Notes: a model not told the origin generated them from the sequence alone. Shown: positions 35,359 to 46,319, counted from the first letter of the stretch. The stretch is 64,000 bases of DNA from Linanthus parryae (GCA_023055425.1 JALGPY010000003.1:21759001-21823000), one strand, 5' to 3'. Numbers and translations are program-made.

Positions 35359-37157
35359 TCATGCTTGAAGGGAAGAGAATGATATCTCCTTAGGCGTGTT
35401 GTCACCGCGAATAACGACAGGCAGACCATTATGAGTGAAATTCATCGTCAAGTTGGCGTAATTTGTGACAATGTCACCGAGTAGTGTCAACCACTGGCAC
35501 CCTAATACCATGTAAGCCCCACGGGTTTCCAATAAGAATAAATTGATGTTGAAAACATGACTCTGCATCAGTTCGGCGGAGGTACATTGACTGCTGCAAT
35601 GTAGATAATCGATTGATATCATAACCGAATGGTCGCGGATGGACCCGTCGATGTGCAAAGACTGTGGTCGATTACCACTAACCATACTGTTAAGCATAGA
35701 AATATCGTCTGAAGTGAAAATGTCATCAAAACCATGAGTGTCCTCCAGTTGGGACATGTCTTCATCGTGTGTAAACATGATCGTTAGTGAGTTGGCTTCG
35801 CATTTATGACCGAGTTGCCACTTCTTATCACAACAGTAACATAACCCCTTATCACAGAGTTCTTGTGTTTCTTCTCGCGTGAGGCGGCGAACGGCGGGTG
35901 GAGTCGTTGCAGGCTTGATCCATGGGGGTGTGGCCAATAGCAAAGGATTTGGGCTGGTCGTGATCGTGGTTGCCGAAGGTCGTGACGTCCGAGGTCGTCG
36001 TTGTTGGGCTACAACAGCTGTAACAGTCTCATATAAGGTTGCTTCCAAGTCCCGAGCGAGGGCGGATGCATCGTTGAGAGTTTGCGGTTTGCGCAACTGA
36101 AGTTCGCGGTTCATTGGAGGCTTACGCCGGAAGGCAAAAACCGATATCATGTGCTGTTCAGAGGTGGGACCAAAGCGATTCAGTAGTCGCTTAAATTATG
36201 TTTGGTAAACAAGAACGGTGGATTGCTGAGAAAGCTTTGAAAACGCCCCAAAGTAATCGATATAGTATTCTGGGTCAAAACACACCTTAACTTCATCCAA
36301 GAATACGTGTAAGAGTGAAGTTTATAATTAGTCTTCTTCTAGCGGAACAAATTCGATGTGCCACAAGTTAATAAAACAGCGACGAGATCGAGACGCTCGT
36401 CCGTTGGAATTTTGAAATAGTTAAAGTACTCTTGGACCTTAAAAGCCCATGTGTGTTGGTCGACGCCGAAAAATTGGGCAGGTCAACGTGAAGCTTGAGG
36501 CCGCGATGGTCATCCCCTCCATGTAATTGTCGATAAACAGTATCTCGCGGAGCATAATCTGTGTGGTCCGAGTAAGCGGGCTGATTGTCAAAGGAGCAAG
36601 GCCCGGATTGTGTCGCAGTGGTCCTTAGGTTAGATCCATCCCGTAGTGGTCGATCCCGTAGGCGGAACCACCCTGTCCATGGCGATTGAATCCCCCTTGC
36701 TGGAGCAGAAGAGTTGTACCTGTCTGATATGTAACCAGCGGCAGCAGGTGGAGTTGGTGGGTAACGAGGCAGGTCATAGCGCTGATCGTCGTGAGCATTG
36801 GCGTTGGTTCCAGTGCGACGACTATTCTTGGCGTCGAGCGGTAGGTTTTGGACAGAACCCATTGTGGTATGGGGTCGGCGGCCATAGTAGTTGTCGGCGC
36901 TTTGGTGTTCGCTGTTGGGTCGGGCTGGTGCAGAGGCGCGGTGCGTTGAAGGTCGGAAACAGCGCTGGTGGCGGCGGAACGCCCTGCGATGTTGGTTGTG
37001 CAGAGGCCGATGGAGAACCCTGTGTAGTGTTGGTCGACGCGGTCTCTAGCGCAGTGAGACGAGCATCAAATTTAGAGTCCAAAACTTCTATTTTTTTGGA
37101 GAGGATTTTCGTTAATTCCTGAAGCTGTGTACTCAATTCGTCAATTGAGACCGACAT
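35359..37157 (-). pseudogene. Gag and protease of the Reina-like element
   Basis: ATG at 37157 opens MSVSIDELSTQLQELTKILS, a Pro/Ala-rich N-terminus, then shifts frame near 36860. Gag continues to about 36200 with shifts and stops. A 263-aa open frame (36150-35359) carries the C-terminal gag, one zinc knuckle (CYCCDKKWQLGHKC) and the protease region with GAYMVLGCQWLTLLGDIVTN; the active-site triplet is degraded. The order and knuckle are typical of Reina-type gag. Confidence 0.75.
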
Positions 37158-37310
37158 GATGAAAGCAGCAGTTGATATCGGATGAGTATCGTAGCAACAC
37201 TTTGAGAAGTTGCGATCTCCAAGAAGAATAATTAGAGGAAGAGATAAACGAAAAACTGAAAACTTCTATTGAGTAATAGTCTGAATACTACTGACACAAC
37301 ATAAGCATCC

Positions 37311-37318
37311 TATTTATA
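37311..37318 (-). promoter_or_regulatory. Possible TATA box of the Reina-like 5' LTR
   Basis: Minus strand TATAAATA, about 155 bp upstream of the gag ATG. LTR boundaries are not proven. Confidence 0.4.
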
Positions 37319-37420
37319 CTAGTAAAGATACCAAAACGATGTCACCTCCTCAGAGGATTAATAAACGTTTCCTAATACTAATAATATTAGTAAATTCCTA
37401 TTAAGGAATTACTATTTCTT

Positions 37421-37778
37421 TACTTCATTAATGAATCGTTTTGGTTGAGTCGTGATGCGCGTTCCTCGCCGAACAAAGTGACTCGTGTCCGACCCGTCCA
37501 GTTCCTCTATGGCTATGCCCGTATCACACTTCTTCTGGCTTACTTCATTAATGAATCGTTTTGGTTGAGTCCTGATGCGCGTTCCTCGCCGAACAAAGTA
37601 GCTCGTGTCCGGCCCGTCCAGTTCCTCTACGGCTATGCCCGTATCACACTTCTTCTGGCTTACTTCATTAATGAATCGTTTTGGTTGAGTCCTGATGCGC
37701 ATTCCTCGCCGAACAAAGTGGCTCGTGTCCGGCCCGTCCAGTTCCTCTACGGCTCTGCCCGTATCACACTTCTTCTGG
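37421..37778. repeat. 120-bp minisatellite, three copies
   Basis: Units start at 37421, 37541 and 37661 (TACTTCATTAATGAATCGTT) and differ at only a few bases. 120 is divisible by 3, and both a plus frame and a minus frame stay open through all copies. The minus frame repeats a 40-residue block containing RRGTRIRTQPKRFINEV. The array begins where the putative LTR ends. Confidence 0.9.
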
Positions 37779-39584
37779 AGCTTGGCAGATGCCTGTGAAA
37801 CACCAATGATTATATACTTAACACAAGCAGTGCAAAGACATATTTAGTGCAAAGGATGCGAAGATAAATCTTAACCAGAAATATAGTGGTAACAAACAAA
37901 TAGTATAGTCGGAGAATTTCTAGTACAGTATTAGAAAAAAAGTGAAAAAAACAACTTATTGTATCAGGAAGCAGGTGACTCGATAGGTTTCACGGAAAGA
38001 ATATGATTGAGAGTCCTAGATCAAGAAATCCCTAAAACAGACATCCATACAATTCAACACTAATGATTTCAGCAGTATAAGGATGAACTCCAGTAGCCAA
38101 GATGAGCAAGCACAAGACCAGTTAGGTAAAACAATGGACTGCATATGCGAATATACGAATGCACACGGTTTATCTGCTTGTTCCATACATTTTTTATACC
38201 ATGGAGTTCACATCTTCATATGAGATAATCTATAGAGGTAGAGCAGAAATGTATCTTTTTTCCTTGAGATTACATGCAGAAGTGGACGCGTTGGAGGAAT
38301 CTAAAACCAGTTAATTGACTACCACAGTATTTCTGAATTATGAGTTCAACCATCTATTTCTGGGTGTCAAATATCGGAAATTGCAACCATTTCGCTTCAA
38401 AGATTAATCAATAAACCACAAACAACTTCGAATACCAAAAGAATTTGCAAGAAAGGACAAAAGGCAGTTTTCTAAAGTATTAATTCCTTAGATCTGGTGT
38501 AGGGTGAAATGAGAGTCATGCTGTTGAGAATCCACATTTCTAACTAGGACTTTACCATACGAATCCATGGGGTCGCACCTCAAAACGTTTGGCTACCAGA
38601 GATATCGCCAAAGACCTTATCATTTGCACAAACAACTCAAGTAACCCAATGCGGGATAAATCTCAACCTATGTATTGGGAAAGAGGAACTATTTGGAAAC
38701 AAAATCAGTCAATGCTACATTTTCACATAATGAACATGATGCAGGGTGATTATCGTAAAACCTACAAGTTTGTGGACTAATGGAAGTTTGCTTCGAGTCA
38801 TCCTGCTTAGTAGCACAAACTGATTTTCGGACTTTCTATATTACCCTGAAGCTTGGCAAGGTGCTAAGAAAAGCAGCTTTAGCCCTTACCAAACCCTGAG
38901 TCAGTGGGCGCCCTCTTGCAGCCTTTAATCTGCACCGTAGACCGCGGTCGCTGTCTTCGGGCAAGACTGGAGCTCGATTAGCACCTCCAATGGAGCAGTG
39001 CCGGGCTTGGGTAGATGCTAATCAGTCTTAAACGGGGGAGGAGCCGTGGGCGAGACGGCGCCAAACAGGGGAGGGTCGTGATAGGGTCTGTGTTGGGGAG
39101 GGTCATACATAATTATTTGATTAGATGCTTTATTTTAGGTATTAAATAATATATAAAAACAATATTCTCAAAACAATGTGATTTAGCGATATTTCTCCAG
39201 GGATATTTAGCGATAATTTTGTCATAAATAATTCTCAGTCGGAGCTTTTGAAAGAACAATTTATTATCATTGAATATGTATAATTACAATACAGTAAACC
39301 TATTCAATTATAAACACTGTAAATGAATTCTACAAATAAATAGAATAAAAAGTTGGAATATAATATAGTTGTGGGCTTGATGATAGACCGACCTTTCCTT
39401 ATTTTGAGCTACATGGCAATCTTGTAATATTTGGGAAGTTAGAGTGGGGCCAAGTTTGTGTTTTGGGCTCTGGGGGAGCCCAACGACTGGGGACAGTCTT
39501 AAGTCTCATCGGAATTGAGTAATTTAAGTGAAGCGCAAAGTAGGTACTCTGATGGAAAAGTTGCTGATGTCGTCATTTTTAAAT
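37779..39584. other. Intergenic stretch, nothing recognised
   Basis: 1.8 kb of mostly AT-rich sequence. A GC-richer segment (38840-39090) looks like part of an old repeat but has no clear ends. No ORF worth reporting. Confidence 0.5.
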
Positions 39585-39640
39585 AGATAAATTATGCGAA
39601 CACTCCCTGTGGTTTGACCTAACATGCACCCTTTGACATA

Positions 39641-39900
39641 CTACCTCCGTTTCGTCTGTTTCGTCTGCGTTTGACTTTTTAACCCGTAACTGAGTCACTT
39701 TGACTTGGTGATTTGGGTACCAAAACGATGTAGTTTTTTAACAATATTCTCATGGTATTTTAGAATAAACTTTCCTCTATAACACCATGCAAAGATTACC
39801 AAATTCTTGTATCGTTTTGCTAATCAAATCACGGGATGAAAGTAACCCAGTGAATAGTGATAAAAAGTGAAGTAGGCTGAAACAGGCGAAACAGAGGTAG
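39641..39900. mobile_element. Stowaway-like miniature element
   Basis: Inverted ends CTACCTCCGTTTCGTCTG and CTACCTCTGTTTCGCCTG with TA on both sides; 260 bp; no ORF. Nested in the Mutator-like element. Confidence 0.85.
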
Positions 39901-40320
39901 TATAAGGCAACACCCCTTGTGTCAAGGGACACTAAGGCCTAAGGGTGACATTAAATACACAATCACATACTAGTCCTTCGTTAGAATTACAAATAACATA
40001 AAGTTCCATTATTTAGTTAATATAGAAATCCCTGTCAACCCTACATCTTCCTAACCATAGCAACCCCCACAACACCAATAAGTTGCTACTCATTCTCAGA
40101 ATATCCCCACACAAACCTCAGTAGCAAAACCCAAATTTGAAGAGTCCCACGATCCTGAATTCAGCAACTGATAGAACTCCATGAAAAATTGTTGTGTATT
40201 GTCTTCTTCAATTGGAGGTTGTTTTGTTCGACTCAGCGTTCAATCGGGGTCTGATTTCGCCTAGTCGTGTTAAAAGAGAAGCATCCAAAGCAACAGCAGG
40301 AGATTGGCTGATGTTTGATG

Positions 40321-40342
40321 AGAGAGAGAGAGAGAGAGAGTG
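40321..40342. repeat. GA microsatellite
   Basis: About ten GA units. Confidence 0.85.
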
Positions 40343-40853
40343 TGTGGTTTGGATTTGCTAAGAAGAAGAAGCCAAAGCAATAGCCGTTCCAAAGTGAGAG
40401 TAAGCGAGCAGGAGACAGTGGTTGAAGCCCTCTAGTTCCGACCAAAAAGCAAATCGCTGGTGACAGTAGTCACCGGCTTACAGTAGTACTAAGAGAGATG
40501 AGAGAAGACTGGTGGGTAGGTTGGGTGTTTGAATAAGCAGTAGCAGTGAGAGCTACGCTGTCTACGTAGGGAGATTTTTCGTAGTTTAAATGAAGTCTAG
40601 GGGTAAAACTGACTTTGCAGCTCTTTCGAGGGTAGTTTTGTACCTTAGAAGTGGTCAGAGGTTGGTTATGTGAAAAACAATTATCACACTAATGTCAACA
40701 GGCGGAGGGAGTCAAGCTGTTATTAACTTTGGCATCATAAAGGGCGATAGAGTTACATGTCAAAGGACATGAGCTGTCTTTGTTAGTGCCAAACCATGGG
40801 AGTGTTTGTGTAATATACCCTTTTTAATTAGTTGACTACGGCAAGGCAGCAAG

Positions 40854-41063
40854 CAGGGGCGGATCCAGGATTTTTTTTCCAGTGGGGACAAAATATTTAA
40901 AACATACAATGTTAATGAATAAATACATGTAATAGGGGTTATTATTTTATTTCAGTGGGGGCTAAATTGCATTTAATAGACATAGTATGGAGTAAAATTG
41001 CAGTTTCGCACAAGTTGAGTGGGGGCTATAGCCCCCACAACTCCTAATGTAGATCCGCCCTTG
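40854..41063. mobile_element. hAT-type miniature element (210 bp)
   Basis: Ends CAGGGGCGGATCCAGG and CAAGGGCGGATCTACA (reverse complement of right end). Flanking 8-mers gcagcaag and gcaacaag differ at one base. The end resembles that of Tip100-type hAT elements as I recall it. Confidence 0.85.
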
Positions 41064-41310
41064 GCAACAAGGGGTCTGATTATTAGTAGTACTTTTGGCA
41101 AAATAAGGGTAGTTTCAGTTATTTACTGAACAATGAAGGTGGTTTCTGTCACTGTCCCATACCTCAAGGCTCAAGGGTTTGAGCAGTATACACCTTTATT
41201 CTGAAAACTTTAGACAAGTCTCCCAAGAACAGGCTGCATTTGTACATGATAGGTTTACACAGGTTTACACTCCTCGTCCCATACACAGCCTAAGCTTTCA
41301 GTCTGTGTCA

Positions 41311-41386
41311 GGTGTGGAGTAATACACAAATACACACGAGAAATTCAACCACCGGTGCGGAGTAATACACAAATACACACGAGAAA
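41311..41386. repeat. 43-bp tandem duplication at the copia insertion point
   Basis: GGTGTGGAGTAATACACAAA starts one unit at 41311 and a near-copy at 41354. The second unit is interrupted by the copia element and continues at 46320. Confidence 0.85.
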
Positions 41387-41817
41387 TGTTGGGGTGGAGC
41401 CCTGGTTCATGGCGACCCGTTTTATGAATCGACCCGGTTCATGTTTTGCTACGACCCGAAAAGGGAGACATGATTCGTGGAGCGAAGGCTTGGGCCGGTA
41501 GGCCCAAGCCGTAGCGATCACGAACATGTCTCCGGTGGTTCGGGGGCAGCGCCCCCGAAAAAAATATTTTGACCCGTTTTGACCCGTTTGGGCTTGGATC
41601 CGGCCCGGTTTGATAGGTTGTCTATTTATAGAGTTCTTAGGGTTCGTAGCATGTTATGTTGAGCGTTCTGATTTCGCTTGTAATTCTCTCTGAGACGATT
41701 CGTCTGTTTTTAGTGAAATCTCTGCAACTCCGTGGAGTAGGCTGTTTTGCCGAACCACGTAAATCTGTGTGTTTCGATTCTTTCTTTCTGCATATTTTTT
41801 TTTCGTTTTTCACAACA
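41387..41817 (+). repeat. 5' LTR of the copia element
   Basis: TGTTGGGG...CACAACA. Possible TATA sequence TATTTATAG at 41633. Contains the inverted pair GCTTGGGCCGGTAGGCCCAAGC near 41490 and CGGGGGCAGCGCCCCCG near 41540. Confidence 0.95.
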
Positions 41818-41819
41818 AC

Positions 41820-41831
41820 TGGTATCAGAGC
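41820..41831 (+). promoter_or_regulatory. Primer binding site of the copia element
   Basis: TGGTATCAGAGC, initiator Met-tRNA type, two bases after the LTR. Confidence 0.95.
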
Positions 41832-41858
41832 CAGGTTCGCTAGGGTTTGGGAAAAACG

Positions 41859-44800
41859 ATGGCAGATGAGATGAAAGGTTCTGGAATTGAAAAGTTCGAC
41901 GGCACAGATTATGCGTACTGGAAGATGCAGATAGAGGACTATCTGTATGGGAAGAAACTGCACGCTCCACTGGAGGGGGTAAAGCCTGAAGCCATGAAGG
42001 AGGAAGACTGGAAGGTTATGGATCGACAGGTTCTGGGCATTATTCGGTTGACGCTGTCAAGGTCGGTTGCGCACAACGTTATTAAGGAGACTACTACAGC
42101 TTCGCTGATAAAGGCGTTGTCAGGAATGTACGAGACTCCGTCTGCTAATAACAAGGTGTACTTGATGAAGCGTCTGTTTAATCTGAAGATGACAGAAGGT
42201 ATGTTGGTTGCTCAACATCTTACTGATTTCAATACAATTACGAATCAATTGTCTGCTGTTGAAATTAACTTTGATGATGAGGTTAGGGCTTTGATACTAT
42301 TAGCATCATTACCTAATAGTTGGGAATCTATGCGAACTGCTGTTAGTAATTCTGCTGGAAAAGAAAAGTTGAAGTATGATAACATACGTGATTTAATTCT
42401 GGCTGAGGAAGTGCGTCGTAAAGATTCTGGTGAACCTTCGGGTTCAGCCTATAATGTTGATAATCGTGGCAGAAGCAACGAAAGGAATGATAATAATAAT
42501 CGGGGAAGATCAAAATCTAAGCATGGAGGTACCAGTCGTGGAAAATCGCAGACAAGGGATGGAAGCACGGTTAATTGCTGGAACTGTGGTAAGTCAGGTC
42601 ACTTTAAGAGTGATTGTAAGGCACCGAAGAAAAACAGAGGAAAGTCTGGGAATTCGGTGAATGCAGTCAGTGATGAAATTCAAGATGCTTTACTTCTTGC
42701 TGTGTATAGTCCCGTTGATGATTGGATATTAGATTCGGGTGCTTCTTTCCATACTACCTCGCACCGTGAAATTATGCAGAACTATACTGCTGGGGATTTC
42801 GGAAAGGTGTACTTGGCAGATGGGGAGCCGCTGAATATTGTTGGTCAGGGTGATATTGATGTCAAGCTTGCAAGTGGTTCTGTATGGACTTTGCGGAAGG
42901 TGAGACATGTTCCTGAACTGAAGAAGAATTTGATATCGGTGGGACAGCTTGATGATGATGGTAACTCTGTGGTCTTCTCAAGTGGTGCATGGAAGGTTTT
43001 GAAAGGTTCCATGATACTTGCTCGTGGTAAGAAAACAGGAACTTTGTACATGACTTCGGGACCGAGTGATACAGTAGCAGTTGCTGAAGCTGAGCAAGAC
43101 GCTGATTTGTGGCATCGCAGACTTGGTCATATGAGTCATAGAGGTATGAAGATATTGCAGTCCCAAGGTAAGCTCTCAAAGCTGAAGTCTGTTGATCTGG
43201 GTATTTGTGAGAGCTGTATTATGGGAAAGCAGAAGAGAGTCAGTTTCTTGAAAGGCGGTCGTGCCTTGAGATCAAGCAAGCTGGATCTCGTGCACACAGA
43301 TGTGTGGGGTCCTTCACCAGTAGCGTCGCTAGGAGGATCTCAATACTATGTCACTTTCATTGATGATTTCAGTAGGAAAGTATGGGTTTATTTTATGAAA
43401 AATAAATCTGATGTATTTGAAACTTTTAAAACGTGGAAAGCCATGGTTGAGACTGAAACGGGTTTGAAATTGAAGTGTTTGAGATCTGATAATGGTGGAG
43501 AATACATTGATGGTGGACTAAAGGATTATTGTGCTACACATGGAGTTAGACTCGAAAATACTCTTCCCGGGACACCACAACAGAATGGTGTGGCTGAGCG
43601 CATGAATAGGACCATCAATGAGAGAGCTAGAAGCATGAGGCTTTGTTCTGGGTTACCGAAGACTTTCTGGGCAGATGCAGTTAGCACAGCGGTTTATTGC
43701 ATAAACCGTGGACCTTCAGTTCCGTTGGAATTCAGATTGCCTGAAGAAGTATGGAGCGGAAAAGAGGTTAGTTTTGATCATTTGAAAGTTTTCGGTTGTG
43801 TTTCTTATGTTCATATTGATGCTGCCAGACGTAGTAAGCTAGATGCAAAGTCCAAGATTTGTTTCTTTATTGGCTATGGAGATGCACAATTTGGTTACAG
43901 ATTCTGGGATGCTGAGAACAGGAAAATTATAAGAAGCAGAGATGTGATCTTCAATGAGAAGATGATGTATAAGGATAGGGCGAGTGTTGCTATTGATACA
44001 AAGGATAAAGTCCCAGCTACTCCTTCGTATGTTTGTCCTGATATTCTTGAGGATGTCACTCCCAGTGATGATGTTCCGCAGGATCAGTCTAGTGTGTCTG
44101 ACACTACTGAGTCACAGCCAGTTGCAAAGGACAAGAACACTCCTCTGAAGACCTATGTTAGAACTCGGGTGGGGACTAGGAACAGAAAGGTCCCAGAGCG
44201 TTACTCCCCTAGTCTTAATTATATATTGTTGACTGATGCTGGTGAGCCTGAGACTTATGCAGAGACTTTGCAGGATGTTCACTCTAGCAAGTGGGAGTCA
44301 GCAATGAATGATGAGATGGATTCTTTACTTCGGAATCAGACATGGGAGTTAACTGAACTTCCAACAGGGAAGAGGGCACTTCATAACAGGTGGGTATATC
44401 GTGTGAAGAATGAATCTGATGGAAGTAAACGATATAAGGCAAGGCTTGTTGTGAAGGGGTACCAGCAGAAGCAGGGAATTGATTATTCTGAGATATTTTC
44501 ACCCGTTGTGAAGCTTACAACTATCAGGTTGGTGCTGAGTATGGTTGCTCAAGAAGACTTGCATCTTGAGCAGTTAGATGTAAAGACTGCATTCCTTCAT
44601 GGTGACTTGGAGGAAGAATTGTATATGCATCAGCCAGAGGGTTTCGAGGTACAGGGAAATGAGAATCTTGTGTGCAGGTTGAAGAAGAGCTTGTATGGTC
44701 TGAAACAAGCTCCTCGACAGTGGAACAAGAAATTTGATAGTTTTATGTGCAGCTTAAAGTACACGAGATGTCATGCAGACCATTGTTGCTATGTTAGACA

Positions 44801-45794
44801 GTTTGATGGCTCCTACATTATCTTGTTGTTATACGTTGATGATATGCTGATCGCAGGATCTAGTTTGGATGAGATTAACAACTTGAAGAAGAAATTGTCT
44901 ACACAGTTTGCCATGAAGGACTTGGGCCCTGCAAGTCAGATTCTTGGTATGAGGATAGTCAGAGATAGAGCCAGAGGTACTCTGTATTTGTCCCAGGCAG
45001 AGTATGTGAAGAAGGTACTAAGCAGATTTAGCATGGATCAGGCTAAGCCTGTGAACACTCCGTTGGGGGGTCATTTTAGATTGAGTAAAGATGATTCACC
45101 AAAGACAGTTGAAGAACGGGAACACATGGGTAAGACTCCATATGCCTCGGCTATTGGTTCGTTGATGTATGCTATGGTTTGTACTAGGCCAGATATTTCC
45201 CATGCAGTGGGAGTTGTGAGCAGGTACATGAGTAATCCAGGAAAGCAACATTGGGAGGCAGTTAAATGGATCTTAAGGTACTTGAGAGGTTCTTCAGACA
45301 CGTGCTTATGTTTCGGTGGAGGTGCTTTGAAACTTAAGGGTTTTGTTGATGCTGATCTTGCTGGTGATCTGGATAAGAGGAAGAGTACTACAGGGTATGT
45401 GTTCACCTTGGGTGGTACGGCAGTGTCGTGGGGTTCTAACTTACAGAAGGTTGTTGCTCTTTCAACAACGGAAGCTGAGTATATTGCTATCACGGAAGCT
45501 GCAAAGGAGATGGTATGGTTGCAGAGGTTCTTAGGAGAGTTGGGGAAGATACAGGAGAATGGCACGCTTCACAGTGACAGTCAGAGTGCTATTTTTCTTG
45601 CTAAAAATCCAGCGTTCCATTCTAAGACCAAGCATATTGAGACAAAGTATCATTTCATCCGTGAGTTACTTGATGATGGTCATGTTCAGCTTGAGAAGAT
45701 TTGTGGAAGTGAGAATCCAGCAGACATGTTCACAAAGGTTGTTACTGTTGAGAAACTGAAGCTGTGCGCAGCTTCAGTGGGTCTTCTTTCTTGA
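41859..45794 (+). CDS. Copia gag-pol polyprotein, intact
   Basis: 1311 residues from ATG 41859 to TGA 45792-45794. The frame is open 12 bases further upstream from a TTG, but ATG 41859 (MADEMKGSG) is the natural start. Gag of UBN2 type covers about 1-200; a basic Arg/Gly stretch precedes the zinc knuckle CWNCGKSGHFKSDC (about 240-253). The protease has WILDSGASFHTT (near 292). Integrase shows HRRLGHMSHRG (near 419), HTDVWGPSP (near 481), SDNGGEY (near 544) and QQNGVAERMNR. RT has the catalytic YVDDMLIAG (near 992). RNase H has FVDADLAGD (near 1165) and STTEAEYIA. All catalytic motifs are present. It makes the proteins for reverse transcription and integration. Confidence 0.95.
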   Translation: MADEMKGSGIEKFDGTDYAYWKMQIEDYLYGKKLHAPLEGVKPEAMKEEDWKVMDRQVLGIIRLTLSRSVAHNVIKETTTASLIKALSGMYETPSANNKVYLMKRLFNLKMTEGMLVAQHLTDFNTITNQLSAVEINFDDEVRALILLASLPNSWESMRTAVSNSAGKEKLKYDNIRDLILAEEVRRKDSGEPSGSAYNVDNRGRSNERNDNNNRGRSKSKHGGTSRGKSQTRDGSTVNCWNCGKSGHFKSDCKAPKKNRGKSGNSVNAVSDEIQDALLLAVYSPVDDWILDSGASFHTTSHREIMQNYTAGDFGKVYLADGEPLNIVGQGDIDVKLASGSVWTLRKVRHVPELKKNLISVGQLDDDGNSVVFSSGAWKVLKGSMILARGKKTGTLYMTSGPSDTVAVAEAEQDADLWHRRLGHMSHRGMKILQSQGKLSKLKSVDLGICESCIMGKQKRVSFLKGGRALRSSKLDLVHTDVWGPSPVASLGGSQYYVTFIDDFSRKVWVYFMKNKSDVFETFKTWKAMVETETGLKLKCLRSDNGGEYIDGGLKDYCATHGVRLENTLPGTPQQNGVAERMNRTINERARSMRLCSGLPKTFWADAVSTAVYCINRGPSVPLEFRLPEEVWSGKEVSFDHLKVFGCVSYVHIDAARRSKLDAKSKICFFIGYGDAQFGYRFWDAENRKIIRSRDVIFNEKMMYKDRASVAIDTKDKVPATPSYVCPDILEDVTPSDDVPQDQSSVSDTTESQPVAKDKNTPLKTYVRTRVGTRNRKVPERYSPSLNYILLTDAGEPETYAETLQDVHSSKWESAMNDEMDSLLRNQTWELTELPTGKRALHNRWVYRVKNESDGSKRYKARLVVKGYQQKQGIDYSEIFSPVVKLTTIRLVLSMVAQEDLHLEQLDVKTAFLHGDLEEELYMHQPEGFEVQGNENLVCRLKKSLYGLKQAPRQWNKKFDSFMCSLKYTRCHADHCCYVRQFDGSYIILLLYVDDMLIAGSSLDEINNLKKKLSTQFAMKDLGPASQILGMRIVRDRARGTLYLSQAEYVKKVLSRFSMDQAKPVNTPLGGHFRLSKDDSPKTVEEREHMGKTPYASAIGSLMYAMVCTRPDISHAVGVVSRYMSNPGKQHWEAVKWILRYLRGSSDTCLCFGGGALKLKGFVDADLAGDLDKRKSTTGYVFTLGGTAVSWGSNLQKVVALSTTEAEYIAITEAAKEMVWLQRFLGELGKIQENGTLHSDSQSAIFLAKNPAFHSKTKHIETKYHFIRELLDDGHVQLEKICGSENPADMFTKVVTVEKLKLCAASVGLLS

Positions 45795-45871
45795 AGAAGA
45801 TGAGTTGAGTTGCAGGGATGGAGCTTGATTATGTTAGGGGATGTGGTTCTGGTACATGATGTTGAACCAGT

Positions 45872-45887
45872 CTCCAAGTGGGAGAAT
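45872..45887 (+). promoter_or_regulatory. Polypurine tract of the copia element
   Basis: AAGTGGGAGAAT ends directly before the 3' LTR. Confidence 0.85.
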
Positions 45888-46319
45888 TGTTGGGGTGGAG
45901 CCCTGGTTCATGGGCGACCCGTTTTATGAATCGACCCGGTTCATGTTTTGCTACGACCCAAAAAGGGAGACATGATTCGTGGAGCGAAGGCTTGGGCCGG
46001 TAGGCCCAAGCCGTAGCGATCACGAACATGTCTCCGGTGGTTCGGGGGCAGCGCCCCCGAAAAAAATATTTTGACCCGTTTTGACCCGTTTGGGCTTGGA
46101 TCCGGCCCGGTTTGATAGGTTGTCTATTTATAGAGTTCTTAGGGTTCGTAGCATGTTATGTTGAGCGTTCTGATTTCGCTTGTAATTCTCTCTGAGACGA
46201 TTCGTCTGTTTTTAGTGAAATCTCTGCAACTCCGTGGAGTAGGCTGTTTTGCCGAACCACGTAAATCTGTGTGTTTCGATTCTTTCTTTCTGCATATTTT
46301 TTTTTCGTTTTTCACAACA
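45888..46319 (+). repeat. 3' LTR of the copia element
   Basis: Matches 41387-41817 except one extra G (TTCATGGGCG) and one G-to-A change (GACCCAAAAAG). Confidence 0.95.

Larger units (their letters stand above)
23800..37400 (-). mobile_element. Decayed Ty3/gypsy chromovirus, Reina-like, with nested insertions
   Basis: Minus-strand element. Gag begins at 37157, followed by protease, RT, RNase H, integrase and a chromodomain-like tail ending near 23800. It is split at 24156-32314 by an Athila-like element and at 32553-33133 by a hAT element; removing both restores collinear domain order. A 5' LTR probably occupies about 37190-37420, where the minus strand has TATAAATA, but I found neither a clear primer site nor the 3' LTR. 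Many stops and shifts make it inactive. The clade name is inference. Confidence 0.8.
39585..40820. mobile_element. Mutator-like non-autonomous element, possibly carrying captured sequence
   Basis: Ends are inverted: AGATAAATTATGCGAACACT at left, GGGTATATTACACAAACACT (reverse complement of the right end), and similarity extends for about 60 bp to CCTTTGACAT. Flanking 9-bp repeats tttttaaat and tttttaatt (8 of 9) fit the Mutator target size. The inner 40100-40660 has a gene-start-like composition with a GA tract and may be captured DNA. A Stowaway element sits inside. Confidence 0.7.
41387..46319 (+). mobile_element. Young full-length Ty1/copia retrotransposon, Tork-like
   Basis: 4.93 kb, LTRs of 431 and 432 bp, Met-tRNA primer site, one long polyprotein frame, a purine tract, and a perfect 5-bp duplication agaaa (41382-41386 and 46320-46324). 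I count one substitution and one single-base indel between the LTRs, so the insertion is recent and the element may be competent. The integrase-before-RT order is that of copia. The Tork assignment rests on gag and RT wording and is less certain. Confidence 0.95.

Noticed and set aside
37445..37798. Minisatellite as a CRISPR array
   Set aside because: Units are 120-bp tandem copies without unique spacers.
38840..39110. Second Tourist-like element
   Set aside because: CAGTCTTA-like ends occur near 39025 and 39502 but in the same orientation, not inverted.
41637..41970. Minus frames over the copia 5' LTR and gag start
   Set aside because: Shadows; the same frame recurs in the 3' LTR and the coding strand is plus.
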